A DNA stretch of 64,000 nt from JALOAT01 sp041687015 (GCA_041687015.1 JAWLCT010000004.1:61511-125510); one strand, 5' to 3'; shown: positions 40,301-48,018, counted from the first letter of the stretch. Numbers and translations are program-made. The notes: generated by a model not told the origin, from the sequence alone.

Positions 40301-41024
40301 GGCGCTGATTGCCCCGGAGGACCGTGAACGACGCCGGAAAACCATCGCGCTGGCGCTCTCGACCAGCAGAACGGACTACAGCATCGATTATCGGATAATC
40401 CATCCCACCAGGGGTGAACGGTGGTTGGGCGAGTTCGGCCGCATTCAGTATGGGGTCGACGGAAATGCCGCGAACATCTCCGGTCTGGACCTTGACATCA
40501 CCGCGCGCAAGACGACCGAAAGACTTCTGCAGCAGTTGGCCAAGCACGATCATCTCACCGGACTCTACAACCGCCAGTTCGCGGGCGAGTGCTTTGCCCG
40601 ACAAATGAAGCGGGCCGCACGCTATGCACGCCCCTGGTCCATCGTGCTGTTCGATATCGATCATTTCAAGGCGGTAAACGACACCTACGGTCACACCCTG
40701 GGCGACGAAGTGCTGAAAGGTATCGCCCGCACCGGTAACGCACACCTGCGCGAAGCGGACGTATTCGTGCGCTGGGGCGGCGAGGAATTTCTGGTGATTG
40801 CACCGGAAACCGATCTGGAAGGTGCGCACCGAATCGCCGAGAAACTGCGCGCCGCCATCGCCCAATTGCGCATTCCGGGCGTGCAGCCGGTCACGGCAAG
40901 TTTCGGCGTGGCCCAGTACCGTTCCGGAGAGACCACCGAGAAATTGGTGACACGGGCGGACGATGCCCTGTATGCGGCGAAGTCCAACGGTCGTAATCGG
41001 GTGGAATCCGAAGGCGCTCGTTAG
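37371..41024 (+). CDS. MASE3-PAS(6)-GGDEF membrane diguanylate cyclase
   Basis: Up to 1217 aa. Residues about 60-300 are a MASE3-type sensor with 7-8 hydrophobic helices (EFFTIAVAFLLGVVSW, FIDLAHTLVYEGMHVL). Six PAS domains follow between about 310 and 1040, each ending in a DIT/DIS-RK linker. The C-terminal GGDEF domain (about 1045-1217) has DHLTGLYNRQ, IVLFDIDHFKAVNDTYGHTL and the active site RWGGEEF near 1134. An inhibitory I-site READ lies five residues before GGEEF, so it should make c-di-GMP and be product-inhibited. No EAL domain. The first ~45 residues are poorly conserved in appearance and the true start may lie further in. Confidence 0.9.
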   Translation: MGFAAGALANAPKCATPTVFSWSPAYTGRPGLSRIDSEQPLSSADTNAETLEQPHAWFRFGPPALLIALITITSASISYLLYHFLVEFFTIAVAFLLGVVSWYTHPLARNGMIAFLGIMFPAVAFIDLAHTLVYEGMHVLPVQGANAPSQLWLEARLLQAVALLAAPAFIGRALPRGAIATGAALVVALSIALVAWDLMPVAYLDGVGLTPFKIVSEWVIILLFSAALANLHRRRRLFDPTMLRLLQGGLLCFIVAEFAFTQYIGTYDLANLFGHLAKLAGFWLIFLAVVKTGLEQPIRLLSDKVSSYDAIPQPVIVVDRSGHIRQVNSAARRAAPALTIGSDQHTHFHPSTLTRDRCPICTAVAEGRRVDDMELHYPDAGRWRLLSVAPLSFGPMTQAMVQVIYDITNRKEAELARRAAENRTRLLLESVGEGICGVDREGRISFVNAAAARMLGYAPDAIIRQPLHALVHHQDTSNEVTAECPMHRALTDGRPHRSEKEFFLRSDGTTLPVAYVAMPLVEEGRIIGAVVSFLDISERLAAAAALHDSEERFRSISAAAQDAIVMIDDTGRIAYWNPSAERMLGYRSAEALGRDVHDLIAPAQYRAHAVSGLTAFAATGGGPAIEKVQELSAMRKDGGEFPVELSVSALLLDGRWHAVGILRDVSERKSSEALQRQLLAIIEATPDFVATFTPTGEITYLNGGARALVGHSTADAPALDIEQVYPPRAARILRDEALPHAMRTGLWQGELVFKSQNTREIPVSQIILAHEDEHGTVTHLSAVARDISDRKQLEAALRAAAAREEHFANAVINSLPGFYFLVDQAGHLYRWNTALEQVTGYTSEQMTRMHLLSLFHRADRDALRSATERVFEDGRAEIQVALLTHSGRTIPCFMTGIRFDAEGKRYLTGTALDISALKEAEAALASSEARLRHALQCAHAGTWDLDLLTGNVHWSDEMYRLYGMEPESRPISPDTWMALIAPEDRERRRKTIALALSTSRTDYSIDYRIIHPTRGERWLGEFGRIQYGVDGNAANISGLDLDITARKTTERLLQQLAKHDHLTGLYNRQFAGECFARQMKRAARYARPWSIVLFDIDHFKAVNDTYGHTLGDEVLKGIARTGNAHLREADVFVRWGGEEFLVIAPETDLEGAHRIAEKLRAAIAQLRIPGVQPVTASFGVAQYRSGETTEKLVTRADDALYAAKSNGRNRVESEGAR

Positions 41025-41176
41025 TACCAGCGCCGCACAGCGCATATGTCTCCTGCTGCAACCGTCTACCGCACTTCCCTTGAAAAAAGCGCGAGATTCG
41101 CGACGTACACAGCTTGGTTACGATTCATTCCTGGTTTCCCGGGACGAGGGGCTTGGGTGACAACCCTTCCCCTTGA

Positions 41177-42256
41177 TCAATCAGCCAGCCCCACACTCTT
41201 CACCTGAGCGAATACCGGCTTGCCCGGCGCCAAACCCAGTTGCTCCGCCGAACGCCGCGTAATGCGCGCAATGAGCGGTACATCCGCCTCGGGACCAAGG
41301 CCGAGCCTCACCACCATCTGCCAGGCATCGAGCGGTGCGAGGGCAAGGATCTGCCCCTCGACGATGTTGAGGATGCTGCTGTCGCGGTGCTCCTCCAGGG
41401 CGATACTTACGTCCCTGGCATGGATACGCACGCGTGCCCGCTCGCCGGGCAACAGCGGCAAGCGGGCGACGGCGAAGCGGCCACCGACGAAATCGAGATA
41501 GGTGAGGTGATAACGCTCACTGTGGGATGCCACCACGCACGTGATCACCGACTCGGCCGCTTCGTCACGGGCCAGGGGCAGGTCGATACGGGTCATCACC
41601 TCCGCAAGCGGCCCGGTGGCGAGCACGTTGCCCTGGTCCATGAGCACCATGTGATCGGCCAGGCGCGCCACTTCGTCGGGCGAATGACTCACGTACAACA
41701 CCGGAATGTCCAGTTCCCTGTGCAGCCGTTCGAGAAAGGGCAGGATTTCCGCCTTGCTGCGTGTGTCCAGTGCCGAAAGCGGCTCATCCATCAGCAGCAG
41801 TTGTGGACTGGTGAGCAATGCGCGGGCGATGGCGACGCGTTGGCGTTCCCCGCCCGAGAGGGCCGCGACCGATCGGGACAGGAGTGTCTCGATGCCCAGC
41901 AGTTCAACTGCCTCGGCGAAGGCCACGCGACGTTCCCGCGCCGGGATACGCTTCCAGCCGTACTCCAGGTTGCTGCGCACCGAAAAGTGGGCGAACAGGC
42001 TGGCCTCCTGGAACACATAGCCGATGGACCGGCGATGGGTGGGCACAAACGTGCCCGCCACGTCGTCCTGCCATATTTGGTCGCCCACCTGCAGGAAGCC
42101 TGCGGCCCGTTGCAGGCCCGCGACGCAGCGCAGCACCGAGGTCTTGCCCGAGCCGGAGTGACCATAAAGCGCGGTAACACCGCGGGCTGGGGCCGTGAAC
42201 GACGCGTTCAGCGCGAAACCGCCGAGCTGTGCGGAAAAACGTACCGCGATGCTCAT
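41177..42256 (-). CDS. modC: Molybdate ABC transporter ATP-binding protein ModC
   Basis: A 359-aa ATPase that powers molybdate import. Walker A LYGHSGSGKTSVLRCVAGL is near residue 31, the signature LSGGERQRVAIARALL near 125, and Walker B LLLMDEPLSALDTRSKAEI near 146. The C-terminal ~65 residues are a TOBE/Mop-like molybdate-binding domain (LNIVEGQILALAPLDAWQMV; ARITRRSAEQLGLAPGKPVF). The start overlaps the modB stop (ATGA). It supplies molybdenum for the FeMo-cofactor of the adjacent nitrogenase. Confidence 0.95.
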   Translation of the reverse strand: MSIAVRFSAQLGGFALNASFTAPARGVTALYGHSGSGKTSVLRCVAGLQRAAGFLQVGDQIWQDDVAGTFVPTHRRSIGYVFQEASLFAHFSVRSNLEYGWKRIPARERRVAFAEAVELLGIETLLSRSVAALSGGERQRVAIARALLTSPQLLLMDEPLSALDTRSKAEILPFLERLHRELDIPVLYVSHSPDEVARLADHMVLMDQGNVLATGPLAEVMTRIDLPLARDEAAESVITCVVASHSERYHLTYLDFVGGRFAVARLPLLPGERARVRIHARDVSIALEEHRDSSILNIVEGQILALAPLDAWQMVVRLGLGPEADVPLIARITRRSAEQLGLAPGKPVFAQVKSVGLAD

Positions 42257-42927
42257 GCCTGACGCGCCTGCCATCGCTTTGTGACCAGATGTAGCACCAG
42301 CAATACCAGGAACGAGAAGAACAGCATGCCGCCCGCCAGCCAATGGGCCTGGTCGTACTCCAGGCTTTCCACGTGGTCGTAAATGGCCACCGACAGTACC
42401 TTGGTCTCCCCCGGAATGTTGCCGCCGATCATCAGCACCACACCGAACTCACCCACGGTGTGCGCGAAGCCCAGTACCGTAGCGGTGAGAAAACCCGGCC
42501 GTGCCAGCGGAATCACGACGGTAAAGAAGCGATCCCAGGGCGAGGCGCGCAACGTGGCGGCCGCCTCGATGGGTCGGCTGCCCAGTGCCTCGAAGGCATT
42601 CTGCAGTGGCTGAACCACGAACGGCAGTGAGTAGATCACCGATGCGACCACCAGTCCGGCGAAGGTGAACGGCAGGGTGGCCAACCCCAGTTCCTGCATG
42701 AAAGCGCCAATGGGGCCCTTCGGCCCCAAGGCCACCAGCAGGTAGAAACCCAGCACGGTCGGCGGCAGCACCAAGGGCAGGGTCACCATCGCGCCGATGG
42801 GCTGCCTCAGCCAGGAACCCGTGCGGGCCAGCCACCAGGCCAAGGGCGTTCCCACGAGCAACAACAGCAGCGTGGTCAGTGTCGCCAGTTCGAGCGTCAG
42901 CCAAATAGGTTGCGGATCGATATTCAC
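42253..42927 (-). CDS. modB: Molybdate ABC transporter permease ModB
   Basis: A 224-aa inner-membrane permease with five to six helices (LWLTLELATLTT-type N-terminus; LVLPPTVLGFYLLVALGP; PFTFAGLVVASVIYSLPFVV). The ABC permease EAA loop reads EAAATLRASPWDRFFTVVIP near residue 140. The gene lies between modA and modC, with a 67-bp spacer to modA and an ATGA overlap with modC. Confidence 0.95.
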   Translation of the reverse strand: MNIDPQPIWLTLELATLTTLLLLLVGTPLAWWLARTGSWLRQPIGAMVTLPLVLPPTVLGFYLLVALGPKGPIGAFMQELGLATLPFTFAGLVVASVIYSLPFVVQPLQNAFEALGSRPIEAAATLRASPWDRFFTVVIPLARPGFLTATVLGFAHTVGEFGVVLMIGGNIPGETKVLSVAIYDHVESLEYDQAHWLAGGMLFFSFLVLLVLHLVTKRWQARQA

Positions 42928-42994
42928 ATCAGTCGGATCATCAAACAGGAAACAAACACACCGCCGCGGGTCTGCCGCTCACGATACCTCACGC

Positions 42995-43744
42995 TCAATC
43001 CACTGCGTAGCCGTAGCGGCGAATCACCTCTTTGGCAGTAGCACTACGCAGGAACGTCATGAAAGCGTGCGCGGCAGGATTATGTTCACCCTTTTTGAGC
43101 AGCACCGCCTGCTGGGCGATGGGGTCGTACAACCCCTGCGGCACCTCCCATGATGATCCCGCCTTTTCGGGCGGCAAGGCCTTCACCTGCGACATGGCCA
43201 CGAAACCGAGTTGGGCATTGCCGGTCAGGGCGAACTGCATGGTCTGTGCGATGCTGTCGCCGCGCACCAATTTGGCAGCCAACGTATCATGCAAGCCCAG
43301 GTTCACCAGCACCTGTTCGGCCGCGGCACCGTACGGCGCGGTTTTCGGATTGGCGATGGCCAGGCGTTCGAAGCCGGCCTGCTTCAGTACATCGACGCCT
43401 GCAGTGGCATAGCCCGATTGGGCGCTCCACAGCACAAGTTTCCCATAGGCGTAGGTGAACGCGGTTCCCGTTACGGCGAGGCCTTCCGCCTCAGCCTTCG
43501 ACGGCCTCACGTCATCGGCGGCCAGCAGCACTTCGAACGGCGCACCGTTTTCTACCTGGGCGTACAGCTTCCCCGTGGACCCGAAGCTCGCCACCAGGGT
43601 GTGGCCGGTCTCCGACGCAAACAATGGTGCGAGTGTGTTGGTGACATCGGTGAAGTTGGCCGCGACCGCCAGCTTCACCTCTCCGGCGGCGGCCGCATGA
43701 GCAAGCCCGCCCAGCATTAGCAGCGTAAGGATTTTGATGCGCAT
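42995..43744 (-). CDS. modA: Molybdate-binding periplasmic protein ModA
   Basis: A 249-aa solute-binding protein with a signal peptide (ILTLLMLGGLAHAAAAGE). The mature part has the ModA pattern AVAANFTDVTNTLAPLFASE, FGSTGKLYAQVENGAPFEVL, LLAADDVRPSKAEAEGL, and the late GNAQLGFVAMSQV. It captures molybdate in the periplasm for ModBC. ATG at 43744 follows a GGGAGACCC ribosome site. A ModE-type operator lies 12 bp upstream of the start codon, so repression by molybdate-bound ModE is expected. Confidence 0.95.
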   Translation of the reverse strand: MRIKILTLLMLGGLAHAAAAGEVKLAVAANFTDVTNTLAPLFASETGHTLVASFGSTGKLYAQVENGAPFEVLLAADDVRPSKAEAEGLAVTGTAFTYAYGKLVLWSAQSGYATAGVDVLKQAGFERLAIANPKTAPYGAAAEQVLVNLGLHDTLAAKLVRGDSIAQTMQFALTGNAQLGFVAMSQVKALPPEKAGSSWEVPQGLYDPIAQQAVLLKKGEHNPAAHAFMTFLRSATAKEVIRRYGYAVD

Positions 43745-43755
43745 TGGGTCTCCCT

Positions 43756-43779
43756 CGTTGTATTTCGTTAGATATAACG
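43756..43779 (-). promoter_or_regulatory. ModE-type operator upstream of modA
   Basis: Half-sites CGTTGTATT and GATATAACG are separated by six bases. The ModE consensus is CGnTATATA-N6-TATATAnCG; three of the fixed positions differ. The site lies 12-35 bp upstream of the modA start, where ModE-molybdate would block transcription. modE itself is not in the window. Confidence 0.75.
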
Positions 43780-43780
43780 A

Positions 43781-43987
43781 CGAATTAAAAGAAATACTGC
43801 ACCGCAAGGCTCACACCGGAGACCTTCGCAAGCGCGCATACCGGGGCGACGCCAGGCCGAGTTCGTGGGCCACCTCGTTGGTCACCACGTTTATCGCCCC
43901 CCGATGCACTCCCCTATCCACAGATAGCGGTTGCGTACCGAGGCCGACGCATCGTTATCCGCGACCAGCACTACCGCGGTATTCAAA
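43781..43987 (-). pseudogene. Possible decayed outer-membrane protein fragment
   Basis: No open gene spans this 207-bp stretch. Reading on the minus strand, sensible-looking peptide pieces change frame: VRNRYLWIG, then NVVTNEVAHELGLASPRYA, then VSGVSLAVQYFF followed by a stop at about 43786. The last piece ends in Phe in the manner of an outer-membrane beta-barrel C-terminus. This could be the remnant of a porin or TonB-type receptor once linked to modA, but it is short and could be chance. Confidence 0.3.
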
Positions 43988-44230
43988 TCAGGCCAGAACC
44001 GTTTTCCCGGGTTTCCGATTAAGGGCCATCACCCTCTCCATGGCGATCATGGACACCGTGCGCCCGACTTCGAACGCGATATTCACCTCCGCTTCCAGCG
44101 GCACGGGTAAATGCCAGTCACCCCACCCACGGACTGATTGCGCGCGCGGATGTTCAATGGCCGGCGTTTCGGCAAGGGCGGCACCCTTTCGGGTGCGTCG
44201 TTTTGCCGGGGTCGTCTTCACGGGAGGCAT
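43988..44230 (-). CDS. Unknown 80-aa protein behind a ModE operator
   Basis: An 80-residue open frame from ATG 44230 (MPPVKTTPAKRRTRKGAALA) to the stop at 43988. I do not recognise it. The N-terminal third is basic; the rest has VPLEAEVNIAFEVGRTVSM and MERVMALNRKPGK. No signal peptide, membrane helix or cysteine motif is visible. GCGAGG lies just before the ATG. A near-perfect ModE palindrome begins only seven bases upstream of the start codon, so if the frame is real it should be repressed by molybdate. It lies between nifM and modA on the same strand. A chance frame remains possible. Confidence 0.5.
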   Translation of the reverse strand: MPPVKTTPAKRRTRKGAALAETPAIEHPRAQSVRGWGDWHLPVPLEAEVNIAFEVGRTVSMIAMERVMALNRKPGKTVLA

Positions 44231-44236
44231 CAGCCT

Positions 44237-44260
44237 CGCTATATTCGCTGCAATATAACG
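44237..44260 (-). promoter_or_regulatory. ModE-type operator upstream of the 80-aa ORF
   Basis: Inverted half-sites CGCTATATT and AATATAACG separated by CGCTGC, close to the ModE consensus on both sides. It lies seven bases from the ATG of the unknown ORF and 0.17 kb downstream of the nifM stop. This is the better of the two ModE-like sites in the window. Confidence 0.78.
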
Positions 44261-44432
44261 GAACTCAGGGCATGTGTCGAACGCCAGTGACCCTCCGCAA
44301 GCCGGCCGACAAACATCGCAGCCACCGAATGGCAGGACGAACCCATCCCGCTCCATTGGGCCACAGCCATGCTCGCGGGTTTCTGATCGACCCGGCTATC
44401 CAAAAGACAAAACCGCGCGACTCTAGCCTCGG

Positions 44433-45278
44433 TCATGTTGCGGTTGCATCGGCAATGCCGTCGCGCAGTGATTGCAGCAATTCCCGTCGGGCCTTGTCCT
44501 GCAAGCGACGCCGAATTGCGGGCGCCGCCTCATGGAAGCCGATCTCCCGTGGCGGCGCGACGGCATCGCAATGAAGCAGGTGAAAACCGAGCGGACTTTC
44601 CACGATGCCGCTCATCTCTCCCGGCGCCAAGCGGAACAGGGGTTGCTCCAGGGCGGGATATAACTGGCCCCGACGTACTTGGCCCAGGAAACCGCCTTCG
44701 AGAGCGCTCGGGCACTCCGACACCCGCGATGCGAGCGTGGCGAAATCCGTGGCCGGCCACTGCTCCGCTGCGCGCACAAGGCGCGCATGGGCGGATTCGC
44801 GTCGGTTTTCGATGAAATCCTCGTTGACGGTCACGAGGATGTGGCGCGCCGTGCGCAACTCCGGGGTCAATCGTTGCGCTGCGTGCTTTTCGTAATGCTC
44901 GCGTACGGCGGATTCGCTCACCGATACCGACGCGATGAGCCGACGGATGACCCATTCCGCCCGCAGATCCGCCGCGACCAAGTCGCGCAGTTGGGCCTCA
45001 TCGAGACGGCAGCGGCGCAGCGTCTCCTGCCGTGCCAGGGTATCGGAACCGAATGAAGCGACCATAGCCGCGACGGTTTCCGGCGCGGGCGCAGGCGCCT
45101 GTTTGGCCTCAATCCGCGTCAATGCACCCAACATCATCTGACATGCACGCAAAGCTTGCGCCTCGATGTCGGCCCGCTTTGCCCCGGCCAGCGACCACGG
45201 CGCCACGCCGTGGCGTTCATGCGCGCTGCGCCATAACAGATAACGGTACTCTGCGCAGCCAGTCAGTCCACGGGTCAT
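44433..45278 (-). CDS. nifM: Nitrogenase maturation peptidyl-prolyl isomerase NifM
   Basis: A 281-aa parvulin-type peptidyl-prolyl cis-trans isomerase needed to fold and activate NifH in Azotobacter and Klebsiella. The N-terminus is helical and NifM-specific (EYRYLLWRSAHERHG). The parvulin domain spans about 150-260 (RTARHILVTVNEDFIENRRE, ECPSALEGGFLGQVRRGQLY, GIVESPLGFHLLHCD). The start overlaps the nifZ stop (ATGA). It is the last gene of the nifV operon. Confidence 0.92.
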   Translation of the reverse strand: MTRGLTGCAEYRYLLWRSAHERHGVAPWSLAGAKRADIEAQALRACQMMLGALTRIEAKQAPAPAPETVAAMVASFGSDTLARQETLRRCRLDEAQLRDLVAADLRAEWVIRRLIASVSVSESAVREHYEKHAAQRLTPELRTARHILVTVNEDFIENRRESAHARLVRAAEQWPATDFATLASRVSECPSALEGGFLGQVRRGQLYPALEQPLFRLAPGEMSGIVESPLGFHLLHCDAVAPPREIGFHEAAPAIRRRLQDKARRELLQSLRDGIADATAT

Positions 45279-45712
45279 TCCATGGGCTCCAGTGCACGCT
45301 CGGGCACGTGCAAGGTCCGGCCCGGGAAAAGCACGTGATAGGAAACACGTTCCGGATCATTGCGCAGCACGCGCAGCACTTCCCCGACGGTGCCCGCCGA
45401 CACCACCACTTCCCCGTTCAGCGCCAACGGCATGTGACTGCGCACCCGTTCCCGGGATTCGAAGCGACTCGGCACCCAAGGGGCATCTGCCGGAATGAGT
45501 TCTTCCGCCCGACACCCGACCACGCGATCGGCATCGAGGAAGTGAACCGAATAAATCACTTGATCCTGGAGGAAAGTGCCGATATCGCGCACGTGACCCA
45601 CGCTGCCGCGCCGAATCAGCAGCTCGCCGGTTTTCACACCGGGATAAGTGCCGTCGTTGCGCACGTTGCGAATCACCCGCACTGCCGCGCCGTACTCGAA
45701 ACGTGTGTTCAT
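45275..45712 (-). CDS. nifZ: Nitrogen fixation protein NifZ
   Basis: A 145-aa NifZ protein, which helps mature the second P-cluster of the MoFe protein. Two NifZ-type repeats are visible: YGAAVRVIRNVRNDGTYPG with RRGSVGHVRDIGTFLQDQ, and later VSAGTVGEVLRVLRNDPERV. It is linked to nifW and nifM by four-base stop/start overlaps on both sides. Confidence 0.92.
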   Translation of the reverse strand: MNTRFEYGAAVRVIRNVRNDGTYPGVKTGELLIRRGSVGHVRDIGTFLQDQVIYSVHFLDADRVVGCRAEELIPADAPWVPSRFESRERVRSHMPLALNGEVVVSAGTVGEVLRVLRNDPERVSYHVLFPGRTLHVPERALEPME

Positions 45713-46035
45713 GCGCCTTTGCTCCTGCCGCCGATCCGGCTCAAGGGCACATGCACGGTCTGCGGGCCGGTTCGCTTGTATATGCACAATACCCGTTCGG
45801 TACGTGCGTCGGAGTGGACAAAATCCCCATAGGCCCGGGTCAAGGCGGTGCGATAGACGGCGCGTTTTGCTGTCTCATCGGTCGGCATGGGATTGGCACA
45901 CAGATAGTCGTGGAAACGCTGCAGAATGTGCAATCGATTCACATGCACCACGTGCGGATCGTAGTCCACGTCGAAATAGTCCAGAAAATCTTCCGCCGAA
46001 TACAGTTCATCCAGTTCCTCTTCGAATACGCTCAC
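45709..46035 (-). CDS. nifW: Nitrogenase-stabilizing/protective protein NifW
   Basis: A 108-aa NifW, thought to protect the MoFe protein against oxygen. The family core LYSAEDFLDYFDVDYDPHVV followed by NRLHILQRFHDYL lies at residues 11-45; the C-terminal half has AVYRTALTRAYGDFV. It begins 34 bp after cysE and overlaps nifZ by four bases. Confidence 0.92.
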   Translation of the reverse strand: MSVFEEELDELYSAEDFLDYFDVDYDPHVVHVNRLHILQRFHDYLCANPMPTDETAKRAVYRTALTRAYGDFVHSDARTERVLCIYKRTGPQTVHVPLSRIGGRSKGA

Positions 46036-46069
46036 CGTTTTCCCCCTTTATTTCCCGTGCGCCACACCG

Positions 46070-46822
46070 TTACCTGTCGGCATTCACGGCGCGCGATACC
46101 GTCGTAGTGTCCTCATCACGAGCACAGGTGATTTCCGCTTCACAGGTATCACATTCGCCCGATCGTCGCGGCGATGAGCGAAGCTCCAGTTGTTCGATAC
46201 GGTCCATGAGGCAGACGATGGCCTGTCCGACAGGATCGGGTATGAGATGATGGTTGAGGTCGATTCCGTAGACGTTGTTCAGCCGCGGGCTGTGTTGCAC
46301 CACCTTGCCTGGAATGCCCACCACCGTGCGTCCCGCCGGCACGTCCTTCACCACCACCGAATTGGCGCCCACCGTGACGCGCTCGCCCAGGGTGATGGCG
46401 CCGAGCACCTTGGCCCCCGCGCCCACCATCACGCCATTGCCCAGGGTGGGGTGACGCTTGCCGCGTCGCCAGGTGGTACCACCCAGGGTGACACCGTGAT
46501 AGAGCGTCACGTCATCGCCCACCTCGGCGGTCTCCCCAATCACCACACCGGCGCCATGATCGATGAAAAAGCGCCGGCCGATGCGCGCGCCCGGATGGAT
46601 GTCCACGTTGGTGAGGGTGCGCGAGAGCCAGGCGAGAAAACGCGCCGACAGGTGCCAGCCGCGGCACCACAGTCCGTGCGCCAGACGGTGCCACAGGATG
46701 GCGTGCACGCCCGGGTAGGTCAGCAGTACTTCCAGATGACTGCGGGCGGCTGGGTCCCGTTCGAAAACACAGGAGACATCCTCACGCCAATGACGCAACA
46801 ATCCGACGTTGCCAGTGCTCAT
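46070..46822 (-). CDS. cysE: Serine O-acetyltransferase, nif-linked (NifP/CysE)
   Basis: A 250-aa hexapeptide-repeat acyltransferase that makes O-acetylserine for cysteine. The left-handed beta-helix includes NVDIHPGARIGRRFFIDHGA, GVVIGETAEVGDDVTLYHGV, TLGGTTWRRGKRHPTLGNGV and VIGANS-like coils. The C-terminus has a Cys-containing tail (CDTCEAEITC). Azotobacter carries a similar nif-specific copy (nifP), thought to raise cysteine supply for Fe-S clusters. It overlaps the nifV stop by four bases, so it belongs to the nifV operon. Confidence 0.9.
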   Translation of the reverse strand: MSTGNVGLLRHWREDVSCVFERDPAARSHLEVLLTYPGVHAILWHRLAHGLWCRGWHLSARFLAWLSRTLTNVDIHPGARIGRRFFIDHGAGVVIGETAEVGDDVTLYHGVTLGGTTWRRGKRHPTLGNGVMVGAGAKVLGAITLGERVTVGANSVVVKDVPAGRTVVGIPGKVVQHSPRLNNVYGIDLNHHLIPDPVGQAIVCLMDRIEQLELRSSPRRSGECDTCEAEITCARDEDTTTVSRAVNADR

Positions 46823-47976
46823 GCGCTTGCCTCCAGCGGCGTGTGCTCGGCGCAGGTCTGACGGTGCAGAACGACCAACTCCTGTGGCCCGGGCGAACGC
46901 TTGTGACGGGTAACGAACTGGCGAATGGACGGCAACAGCCGTTGGGCCTCTTCGCGCGACAGCGTGACGCCAATGTCGGCATAGCCATGCTGCACGGCGC
47001 GGGAGCCGGAGTGCTTGCCCAGCACCCAACGGTGGGTGCGCCCCACTTCGGCGGGATCCAGCGCCTGGTAGGTGTGTGGATCTTTCAGCAGGCCGTCCAC
47101 GTGAATGCCGGCTTCGTGGGTGAACGCCCCTTCACCCACCAGACTCTTCTGCCATGACAGCGGCCGTCCCGAAGCCGTGGCCACCAGGGTGGAGAGTGCG
47201 GGATAACGCCGCAGATCCACCCCCGTATCGCGTCCGTACAACCGCTTCAATCCGGCCACCACCTCCTCCAGGGCGGCATTGCCGGCGCGCTCGCCCAGGC
47301 CGTTCACCGTGGTGTTCACGTGGGTCGCGCCGGCGCATACGGCGGCCAACGTGTTGGCCGTGGCGAGCCCCAGGTCATCGTGGGCGTGCATCTCGAGTTC
47401 CATATCCACCGCAGCGCGCAAACGCGCCATCAGCGCCGCCACGCCGAAGGGCTCCATGATTCCCACCGTATCGGCGAAACGGAACCGGCGCGCGCCGGCG
47501 GCCTGGGCGGTCTCGGCGACCATGAGCAGAAAATCCGGATCCGCGCGCGAGCTGTCTTCCCCGCCCACGCACACCTCGAATCCCAAAGCCCGCGCCTCGG
47601 CCACATGGCGGCGTATGGTGTCCAGCACCCAGGCACGATCGCGCCGCAGTTTCTGTTGCAGGTGCAGATCGGAGACGGGGATGGAGAGATTCACCCCATG
47701 AACGCCCAGCCCCGCGCAAGCGGCCAGATCGTCACGGTGCATGCGCCCCCACACCACCAGCCGCGCCTGCAACCCCAGTGAGGCCACGGCGCGAATAGCC
47801 TCGCGCTCCTCCGCACCCATGGCGGGAATGCCCACTTCCAGTTCCGGTATGCCGAGCTCGTCCAGGAACCGGGCGATGGCCAGCTTTTCTTCCATGGAAA
47901 AGGCTACGCCGGCGCTTTGCTCACCGTCGCGCAGGGTGGTGTCGTGGATGACGGGTATCGCGTGCGAATCCGACAT
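46819..47976 (-). CDS. nifV: Homocitrate synthase NifV
   Basis: A 385-aa DRE-TIM metallolyase that condenses acetyl-CoA and 2-oxoglutarate to homocitrate, the organic ligand of FeMo-co. Signature HDTTLRDGEQSAGVAFSMEE is near residue 10, GVHGVNLSIPVSDLHLQQKL near 92, VCVGGEDSSRADPDFLL near 130, ELEMHAHDDLGLATANTLAA near 192 and NTTVNGLGERAGNAALEEVV near 217. ATG 47976 follows GGAGAG. It is the first gene of a sigma-54 unit with cysE, nifW, nifZ and nifM. Confidence 0.95.
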   Translation of the reverse strand: MSDSHAIPVIHDTTLRDGEQSAGVAFSMEEKLAIARFLDELGIPELEVGIPAMGAEEREAIRAVASLGLQARLVVWGRMHRDDLAACAGLGVHGVNLSIPVSDLHLQQKLRRDRAWVLDTIRRHVAEARALGFEVCVGGEDSSRADPDFLLMVAETAQAAGARRFRFADTVGIMEPFGVAALMARLRAAVDMELEMHAHDDLGLATANTLAAVCAGATHVNTTVNGLGERAGNAALEEVVAGLKRLYGRDTGVDLRRYPALSTLVATASGRPLSWQKSLVGEGAFTHEAGIHVDGLLKDPHTYQALDPAEVGRTHRWVLGKHSGSRAVQHGYADIGVTLSREEAQRLLPSIRQFVTRHKRSPGPQELVVLHRQTCAEHTPLEASA

Positions 47977-48002
47977 GGCAGCTCTCCTCTCGTGAGCAGT
48001 GG

Positions 48003-48018
48003 AGCAAGACGTGTGCCA
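48003..48018 (-). promoter_or_regulatory. Sigma-54 promoter of the nifV operon
   Basis: On the minus strand the sequence is TGGCACACGTCTTGCT, an exact TGGCAC-N5-TTGCW match (-24 GG, -12 GC). It lies 26 bp upstream of the nifV start codon. Confidence 0.9.

Noticed and set aside
39381..41045. A 554-codon minus-strand frame over the GGDEF protein
   Set aside because: It is antisense to PAS and GGDEF sequence with intact motifs.
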